Positions 56,260 to 64,000 of a stretch of 64,000 nt of DNA are shown in pieces. Origin of the DNA: Owenia fusiformis (lineage: Eukaryota > Annelida > Polychaeta > Sabellida > Oweniidae); NCBI GenBank assembly GCA_903813345.2, contig CAIIXF020000008.1, positions 23,794,822 to 23,858,821 of the forward strand, in the 5' to 3' direction. Numbering within the stretch: the first letter of the stretch is position 1; every line of letters starts with the position of its first letter. The notes beneath the pieces were generated by a model. It was given only the letters and a program-made list of their open reading frames with translations, did no database searches and was not told the origin of the DNA. A program made the translations under genes and the position numbers.

Positions 56260-56700
56260 ATTGAAATCCGTGTGATATTTTCCAGAAAATCGTTTATCAA
56301 ACTCATATGCGTGTGATATCGTTTATCTCACGCATATCCGTGTTATATCACATTTGCATTTCGCGCCACAATATCGTTGGAAATTAGGTCAGATAATTTA
56401 TTCTCTTTTGAGAAAATAGGTCCGTTAATTCATTCTCTTTAAGTTTCATTGGTGTATTGAATTACAATCAACTGATATTCTAATTTCTAGTTTATATTGT
56501 CTGCCAATGTCCTGGAAATTGGATCAGAACATCACAGGGTGATTGTAATCATGGGATAAACCAAATATCACATAATTTCTCGTGATATCATTTTATCGCC
56601 TCGGCGATAAAAATGATATCACGAGAAATTATGTGATATTCTGTATTTATGATATTTTGCAAATTCGTGGAAAAAGTGATATCTGTGGAATTCGGGGAAT
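56260..56700. repeat. GTGATAT-rich palindromic region with a 75-bp hairpin
   Basis: 56565-56639 is an almost perfect palindrome: ATATCACATAATTTCTCGTG and ATATCATTTTATCGCC are mirrored with one base gained. Further GTGATAT/ATATCAC motifs flank it (CGTGTGATATTTTCC at 56266, GTGTGATATCG at 56310). Confidence 0.8.
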
Positions 56701-59700
56701 ATTTGAAAACTACCACCAATGATGTGTCGTGATACGGTTTTTGAAGGCTTCAATTTTTAAAGTTTTAAAAGATTATCCAATGTTCATGCTATCTGAGGTA
56801 TTAATACATTCATAGTATCTGTAACGACCTGACCGGTATTTGGTTGGTTAACGAGCGGTAATTAACTAATCAGAATCGCTACATAAAATATTCAAGGGTT
56901 CACGGGTAACGATCAAGTTACAATTGTGTTATAGGGCACTATTAGATTTACTGTAATGCTGAAATTAGTTATATTTGAAAGTCAATGGAGTTTACTGCAA
57001 AGTTGAAAAGATGGCAGCACTTGAAGTATATGTTATTTTGTGACATAAAATACCACAGCTTATTGCAACTTTCTCCTCCTAGACCTAGTAACTAAACATA
57101 AAACAAGCATGTATGGTTATAAAACTTATAAAAATATGAAATACTTTATTGCCTTTGGTATATACTCTTTAATACTGCTGAATGAGATTTCTATATTATG
57201 GACTTTTTGCACTTTGTCAGAATAAATAGCTTTATAAATGAGACCAATTCTCTCTGGATAATGCTGTGATGGCTTGTATACTGTTATGTTGGATGTTCAA
57301 CTTAAATCACAAAATATGACTATGTTTATCAACAAATGCAGCTGACTTATAATTCAAGTAGGCGATTCTTCGCCTAACTCAAATACGTATTATGGCAATA
57401 TCTGGCAATATGTGAATAGTTCTATTCACTAATAAATGATAAAGTTCTTATCATATGGTTGACTAAATGACTACAAAAATATACAAAAAAGTATAAGTGC
57501 AATCACAGCAACTTAACCAGAGAATGATTTATAAATTATCACTGTATTTACACTGATCACATGTCAATTATTGCACCTAACTTGGGTGACTTTGAGCATT
57601 GGGCTTAACTGCTGTCTGTCATTAACAGACTAAACTCTATGTATTTACACTAAAACTAGCACCGGTATCTAAGTTAAAAACTTTCCACAAATTCTGTGAA
57701 ATGTAAAATAATATCTTACGATAACTTCTCAATGCGGCTTGTTTCCACAAAGTAAAAGTCAGTTTGGTTAAAAACACATGTTCTGTGAAACACACGCAAA
57801 ATATGGATGTCCTGACTTAATCATGTGATATGAGTGTTCTCATATAAAGTTTCAAATTATGTGAACAATTATCTTAAATGGCCCATAGGTACATTGACAT
57901 TAAATGATTTAACTAAGATTGAAGTTCCCAATCTCCAATTCACAATGCTGGTTATCACTAAATGAGCAAAATATTGAATCTAGGTCACCGAAAATATTCA
58001 ATGAAAATGTGGGTATCTTTCCCAGATTCTGAGAGTAAAGGCACAATTTATAACATTCCAAACTAAATTGGCTTACAATTGACCAGATATCTCATAAAAA
58101 CAATGATAAAGTATCTTCAAAAGTTTTAAATCTGAAATGATGTACGTAGAAATTCACGTGTTTTTTTCCAAGTCTTTAACTTGGAAATATCACGACCAAC
58201 TTGAATCTGATAACCAAATGAAAGGCGCAAACTACATACAAAGATGTTGGGTTAAAAGGATTCACTCAAAATTACCTATGAAAGACCATTCGCATATGGA
58301 TTATTCAAAAGTAAAAATGGAACTTGTCCAGAACTTGAGCAGAAAATATCTCAACTTTCAAACCTCATTTACTGACAGATATTTTCAGTTTTATGGCCCA
58401 AAACACTATTCAAAACTTACCCCTGGTTTTGTGGGTAATATGTTGCGATGCATTACATCGAAATGGATAGCTTTGCGTCAAGAAATTGGGAAAATAAGAG
58501 CGAAAATTCTAAACAGCCTTCTGCTCAGTCTCCGATTCTACAAGTATAACAAAGGAAATTAAATATTCATGAATTATGAGAATGGAGCACTGTGATTGGT
58601 CAGACTTTCAGTGACGTCACTAAACTTACATAACTAGTCTTACCGGACGTAGTAAAAAACAAATTGAATAGATAATCACTTGTTACAAAAAATATCAGTA
58701 CACATAAACCTTCAAAACATGTAATACTCACTAATGTAATTTTCTCAGCACAGTTCTTCACCTGATCTCATTCACTCCGTAATACCAAAACAAATATGGC
58801 GGCCCTCAAAAATAAAAGCTAGTAAAATTTTCCCGAAGGAAATCAATGTGTATGCACTAACTATGCGATGAAAACTAAAAATAATTGAGGCGGACCATAG
58901 AGAGAATAATGAGACATCCACCCAACCAGCCAAAGTAAGTGACATGTTATATTACACAACAGAAAAAAGGACTGACTTGGCCGGTCGCCACATATCCATA
59001 GATGTGAAATTCGTCTAGTCAAAGATAGATAGATATAGAGTAAAAAAAATAAGCCAGTTTTTTATTGGTTGTCAAAATAGCGCCATTCAAAGGACTGTTC
59101 AAAAAAAATCTATTCTAAATTAGTTTTAAATATGTCGGGGTATTCTGTGTTTCATTTTATTTAATCACAGCATGAATAAAGATAATTTTAGTCTCAGGGA
59201 TTGTAAATTCACCCCCAACAAATGACTGTGTAATTTGTGCAGCTGTGTTTAATAGTGGATGATGATTCGATATTCCATATTGAATGATGGGGAGCAATCT
59301 TCTAAATGTGGCAATATAGGTGACACCTTCTAGACGACTTCCTGGAATTTCCCAGTAAATAAAAAAACGTTTTAGCGTATATTGGTTCTATAGTGAACGA
59401 GCATTTCAATTAGACATTTTTTATGAAGGATAAAATAGCAAAGATAAACAATTTTGCAATTCTGGCCTTATGTTATGACTAGAAAAATGTTAGATTCATA
59501 AGACATACACGTAGGTCTACGAGTGCATTAATGCACCTACAATTTATATAATCTGAATAATTTGAAAGGTTAGAATTGAACCCTTCAAAGAATGTATTAT
59601 GCCCCAATTGACTATTGACTATTGACTGAGGGAATAGTGTGATCGAGTGACAATATCATAATTACACAAGGCAATATACCTATTGTCAAAGGGTAAAACC

Positions 59701-60581
59701 CATAGCATTAAACTGTTTATTACATAAAAATCCTGGGATACCCAATAAGCAAAACAATCCAACATGATTTGAAATGAACAAAAAATGCAACAAATGTTTG
59801 GCCAAATCATTGGAGAAAATTATTATTTGCATGATCTCTGTATATAGTGGTACCTGTATCAATACCTACTACATATAACACTATTCGAAAGATCATTTAC
59901 AGCAAAGTCCTTTACAGAAGGCACTTTCGAAACATCCAAGATGGTTGATGATAAAGAAAGATACACATGGGAAGAGTTAATTCAAATAGGATGGTACTGA
60001 ATCATGTTTGTTGAAACATGGCAAATGTGTAATATATCAAATATTCATTAACACTATACAATACAAATATACAAACAAGTATTTCATCATATGTGTTTTA
60101 CTAGGTGTTAAACACATTTATGTTTTACTGTACATACTTTACAGGATACAGTCATGTTGACATATCCATGCTCATTTCTATAATACGCAATTATGCAACA
60201 ATGAATACACAGGGTATTAAGCACTCACCCATGTAGCATATATCATGCCATCTATGGAACATATATAGCTCTATCTATAAACATCATTGCATAAAATAGG
60301 GTACATCTAAATGTCGCTCTAAGTGACATCTTTTCATACACTTCACACTAAGGGCATGACTTATGAGGTAAAAATGACAAATGGATTATCAGATAATGCT
60401 TATCTCATTTAGATCATTTTTTCTTTTTGGAGATCAATCATGTGACATAGCTCAATGTTTTCGTGCATTAAACTTATTGAAAAATTTTTACTTTTAGGTC
60501 GAAAAGTCGGCCTAAAAAAGTATTCTTAGAACTAAAGATATAGCCCTTCGGAAATCGCTTGCCATATCTTACGTAGCTCTT
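56701..60581. other. intronic, long stretch without supported genes
   Basis: An open frame of 141 codons at 58137-58562 shows no family motif, and I treat it as chance. The sequence is AT-rich and unremarkable. A stretch TTGGTTAACGAGCGGTAATT at 56843 is shared with 435-455. Confidence 0.35.
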
Positions 60582-60713
60582 TGAACTTGTGATATACCAA
60601 ATTAAAGATAAGTATATTCCCTATCCACTGGTGTATAATATGACATGTTTTCATCAAGAAAAGCATTATCCATTTTGGAAATACGAGTGTCCCATTTTCT
60701 TTGGACCGCCCTG
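60582..60713. mobile_element. solo end of the mariner-like family at 21527
   Basis: GATATACCAAATTAAAGATA to GGACCGCCCTG matches the right arm of the element at 21527-22622, including ATGACATGTTTTCATCAAGA. The rest of the element is absent. Confidence 0.75.
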
Positions 60714-60808
60714 TATATTGAAGAACTGAATTTGATGTTAAATAAAACAATAAAGCCGTATTTTAGCTTTATCAAACTGACATTTCTGAGTTAGTTACCA
60801 ATCAATCA

Positions 60809-61543
60809 ATAAAAGACCACGTTCAGTATGGCAAGTGATTTTAGACAGTCATATCTTACACCATGAGTACTTTCTGGCCATAAAAATACAATGGCTTTTA
60901 TTAAAACAATATGTTTTCTTTCAAGTGATGTCCCCATGATAGTAAAATATCAATCCAACTCTCTGAAAAATTATGGATTAGGGCCCCACCTTGGCACTTT
61001 TTAAAAATGTTAAGCTTATTTCCTAAAAACAAGATGAATTTGTTTTTCTCAATTTAAACACATCGAAAGTCTCCTCTACACTATTTTAACAATTTTTGAA
61101 AAGGGGATGGGTATTGAAATGAGTTAAAGTTAAAAACCACATATCACATGTTATTTTCCCATAGGGAAACCTCGTGCTATCCATTGTTTTCAGCATAATT
61201 TTGGTCATCAAAAATTGATATCTTCAAAACTAGACTTTCAATACCATTCTATTTTTGAACATGTCTTAGATAGACCCCTTGTTGAATAATGTTTCCATGC
61301 AATAAAAATCAGAAAAAGAAGATCCTCTTCTGAGTAAATAGGTTCAATATTTTGAAAAAAATGTTGACATGGGGTCCCTTTCATAATTTTTCGAATTGTT
61401 TAATTTATATTTTTATCATCATGGGTACTTCACTTGAAAGAAAACATATTGTTTTAATAAAAACCACTGTATTTGTGCCCAGAAAGTATTCATGGTGAAA
61501 AATATGACCGTCTAAAATCACTTGCGCTGCACGTGGTCCTTTA
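60809..61543. mobile_element. 735-bp element with ~185-bp inverted arms
   Basis: AAAAGACCACGTTCAGTATG and the following 185 bp, including GAAAGAAAACATATTGTTTT in mirrored form, are inverted at 61372-61543 (GCACGTGGTCCTTTAT). It is non-coding, and the target duplication is unclear. Confidence 0.65.
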
Positions 61544-62014
61544 TGAACCTACACACATTAAGGTTACTCGAGTCTCTAGCTTACAGCTAGACGTAACTTC
61601 ATTGATTTCGTATGTACTCTAGAAAAGGTGCTACACGCACCTACACGCACCTAGTACTCATTTTTCATAAATTTTATAAATATTTTTAAGAATATTAATT
61701 ATATTTAGGATGAAGCGTTGCTTGTCTGGATTTAGATATTTCAAAATTTCATTTCGGAGTTTGACACATGGTGACGTTTTCTCGCTGTAGCTAAAAATGG
61801 CTTCCGGTTCTGGACGTGAATAAAATGGAGGAAACTTTGAAATTATTCTCACTTAAAGAAATCAAATATAACAATAGATTCAGACGGGGATGTGAGCTGA
61901 TGTTCTTCAAATCTATACATAATGGTATATTTCATAGTATTATGCCATATTTACATTCTACATGGCCCTCTACATAGGTTTCATCAAGTGCTACATGTAC
62001 CTCATCCTCTTAAC

Positions 62015-62308
62015 TCAAGATTGTGAGACAAGGCTGAATCCATTCTCTGACATGGTAGCAAGATGCAGTAGCACGGGTTGTTTCATTTCATCAATGTCAA
62101 TAAACCTGCGTCCCTTCTCTATAGAAATAAGTAGTATAGGAATAAATAAGTCACATGTGGGAAGATCTGGACAATATGGTGCATTGACCAAGGGCTCAAT
62201 TTTTAGGTCCAAGGATATTGTTTTCTGAACATTTTGAGATCTGTTGGCAGGTGCATTGTACATATGGAGTAGGGTGTTTCCTTCTCTCACCAACCCCTTC
62301 TTCCACAA
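62015..62308 (-). pseudogene. mariner transposase C-terminal relic
   Basis: The minus-strand frame contains YNAPANRSQNVQKTI, KIEPLVNAPYCPDLPTCDLF and GRRFIDIDEMKQPVLLHLAT. This matches mariner transposases (usual pattern DNAPAH...PPYSPDLAPCDFFLF). The last catalytic Asp in CDLF is kept, while the Asp of DNAPAH has become Tyr and its His Asn. The N-terminal half and the inverted ends are missing, so it is inactive. Confidence 0.75.
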
Positions 62309-62398
62309 TGCTTCCTCAAATTGACCTGCAAACCCCGACCATACAACACTCTGACATCACAATACTTACTGTTTGTCAGTTTGTGTGTTACCAGTCCA

Positions 62399-63531
62399 CG
62401 GGCTACTAGAGTTTCCACGTATATGGAGTATGACCGGTTCTTAGGCTACGAATATGACCTGTTTTGGAAAGTCATGAGAGGCACATCCTCCTAAGCAGGT
62501 GTCCAGAATCCGTACCTCCTTCTTCCCCCTGCTATAAGTAGTTAGCTTTTCCCCGATTAAGAACTCGCAACTTGATTGGCTGTCGCAACACAGCAATCAT
62601 GTATACGTCATCGGCGCATAATTAGATCACGTGATTCAGTTTAATCGGGCGCGTCCAACTTGGTTATAGCAGGGGGTAAAAAGAAAGAAGATATTCTGGA
62701 TTTTGAAGCCCTGTGATCGGAGGATGTGAGAGGCACAGCTGCTTAAAAATGGAAAATAAAGGTTAACTTCTAATTTATCCTTTTTGAAATTGTGTTTGTT
62801 GAATATAGTTCATGCTGTATTTAATTATAGTAATGTAACAAAAACATGAGCTATTTTAGCAATGTAACTGTTCATAATGGAATATCAATCAGAAAGTACA
62901 GATTTCTCGCCTTAGAGCCAAATCATTAATATCACAGTAGAAAAAAACAAATCCCAAACCTTTTTATGGCTAACCTGAACAAGATCTCCAAATCTCAGTT
63001 TATATGATCCCCCGTAGAGTGAGCAAGAGAAGGATTTATCTTTTCCCAGAGGATACGCTTGTGAAATGTCATGGCAAGACATTTCACAACCGTATTCTCC
63101 AATAATGGGGCACCAGTGACATTCGTATTCTCAAAAATTCAAAGATGTATCATATTTGGACAGAGCAGGCTAAATTATTTGAAATATTCATGACTTATTC
63201 GTAGATCTAGCTATATATTATACATAAGATGTGTCATCCTCTTCGGAGTTGCGTTGTGTTACACAAAAACTGATCAAAGATGCTGGAAACTAGGATTTTA
63301 CGGCTTCAATCTAATATTAATACGTTTTCTCTTCATTAAGGCCCCTTGTGATATGCCTGGCATTATAAGTATACCAAGTATCATTCATTGACCAAGTAGG
63401 ATAAAAAAACGTTCGAAAGTGTTCATAAAAAACAAGTGCTCACCTCGTCTGTTTATAGGAACAGAAATACGGTCACACTCGTAAGCTTAGAACCGGTCAT
63501 ACTCAATATACGCGGATACTCTAGTAACCCG
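62399..63531. mobile_element. 1.1-kb element with ~55-bp inverted ends
   Basis: CGGGCTACTAGAGTTTCCAC and GTATGACCGGTTCTTAGGC are mirrored at 63475-63531 (GCTTAGAACCGGTCATAC, CTCTAGTAACCCG). Another foldback is nested at 62486-62724. Confidence 0.6.
62486..62724. mobile_element. nested ~240-bp MITE with TCCTCC/GGAGGA ends
   Basis: TCCTCCTAAGCAGG and TTCTTCCCCCTGCTATAA are mirrored by TTATAGCAGGGGGTAAAAAG and GATCGGAGGA. TGAGAGGCACA occurs on both sides and may be the target duplication. Confidence 0.55.
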
Positions 63532-63867
63532 TGCAGTCAGCAAAATATTTCAAACAACACAACACTTGTTGCATATAAAAAAAGGTTAAATCTAACTATA
63601 ATTTGTAAAACTGGCTAAAAACTGAATATGTGACGTAAATGTCGGTCCCGGGGTACCTGTACCTCCTTCACGGAAATAAGGATATATCAACATGTATTAT
63701 ATATTTTGTCTTCAAATCTTCGGAATTGATAGATAATTGAATGATGTATCACTGGTAGGAAAATCAGAGGGATTGGTCTATAAAAAGTATCTGTGTAAAA
63801 AAGCGTCCATTACTTATTGATCACCCCTCGTATTGTAAATGTATCGTATTGCATGACCTTTTTTCAG
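63532..63867. other. intron end
   Basis: No feature besides the pyrimidine-rich acceptor CCTTTTTTCAG before the next exon. Confidence 0.5.
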
Positions 63868-63960
63868 GGAAGTCCAGACATGAGTTTCTTTGCACCCGAT
63901 TGCTTCCACTTCAGCCACAAAGGCCATGCAGCAGCAGCTGAAGCCCTCTGGAATAGCATG
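63868..63960 (+). CDS. PLB1: phospholipase B1-like gene, exon with the catalytic DxxH block
   Basis: The exon is 31 codons in phase 0: [20 protein letters not shown] and then [11 protein letters not shown], ending at the donor GTATAT (63961). PDCFHFS is block V of SGNH/GDSL hydrolases, where Asp and His complete the catalytic triad with the serine of block I. The [23 protein letters not shown] pattern is the hallmark of phospholipase B1 repeats. It follows the exon at 39367-39553 with no gap. A further exon (typically starting near EPVG) is expected past the window end. Confidence 0.93.
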
Positions 63961-64000
63961 GTATATCATTGTTATTGTTTAAATGGTATACAGATACCGT

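Larger units (their letters stand above)
39554..63867 (+). other. PLB1: intron of the phospholipase B1-like gene (24.3 kb)
   Basis: Runs from GTTAGT to TTTTTTCAG at 63867. It is filled with tandem repeats, MITEs and LINE or mariner relics listed separately. The reading frame joins cleanly across it. Confidence 0.8.

Noticed and set aside
58137-58562. 141-codon plus-strand open frame
   Set aside because: Contains no family motif, splice context or repeat association; plausible chance frame in AT-rich DNA.

Overview
The window looks like animal nuclear DNA, most likely from a marine invertebrate. It is AT-rich, its genes have GT-AG introns, and it is packed with DNA transposons, foldback elements, LINE relics and tandem repeats of a style common in molluscs and other lophotrochozoans. 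The species cannot be fixed from the sequence. No bacterial operons, rRNA genes or CRISPR arrays were seen.

The only host gene I can support is a phospholipase B1-like (SGNH/GDSL lipase) gene on the + strand. Four consecutive coding exons lie at 5909-6041, 23729-23886, 39367-39553 and 63868-63960. Their splice sites and phases fit one another, and they carry the GGND block and the DxxH block of the family. The catalytic-serine exon should lie before this window and the gene continues past its end. The exons total 571 bases. The three introns are about 17.7, 15.5 and 24.3 kb and are made largely of repeats.

The most interesting insertion is at 33549-38764 (5216 bp, intron 3 of this view has none like it; it sits in the second intron). 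It has about 1.5 kb near-identical terminal inverted repeats starting AG, and a perfect 6-bp target duplication (ACTTCG). It carries two intact genes: a zinc-finger plus packaging-type ATPase and a small basic protein. The ends and the ATPase point to the Maverick/Polinton or adintovirus-like group, but there is no polymerase, integrase, protease or major capsid gene. It is therefore best read as a compact, satellite-like derivative that depends on helper functions. Its inverted repeats hold arrays of ETS/CRE, GATA and CCAAT motifs and a long CCACCG tract at the inner edge.

Other content by region. 1-5340: Crypton-type recombinase relic, two LINE relics, and a ~150-bp satellite array interrupted by a ~336-bp-period repeat element. 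6.3-8.0 kb: LINE relic and small foldback elements. 8520-14991: a 6.5 kb element with ~240-bp inverted ends, repeated GAAACGAGGCA motifs and a two-exon gene of unknown function, itself invaded by a repeat that holds a Penelope-like reverse transcriptase. 15.2-22.6 kb: LINE relics, MITEs and a mariner relic. 25.3-33.2 kb: nested foldback elements. 39.6-51.1 kb: tandem repeats, hAT-like and Tc1/mariner-like MITEs, and a striking ACGGCGT array. 51.3-63.5 kb: LINE tails, tRNA-like sequences, palindromes and a mariner transposase relic.
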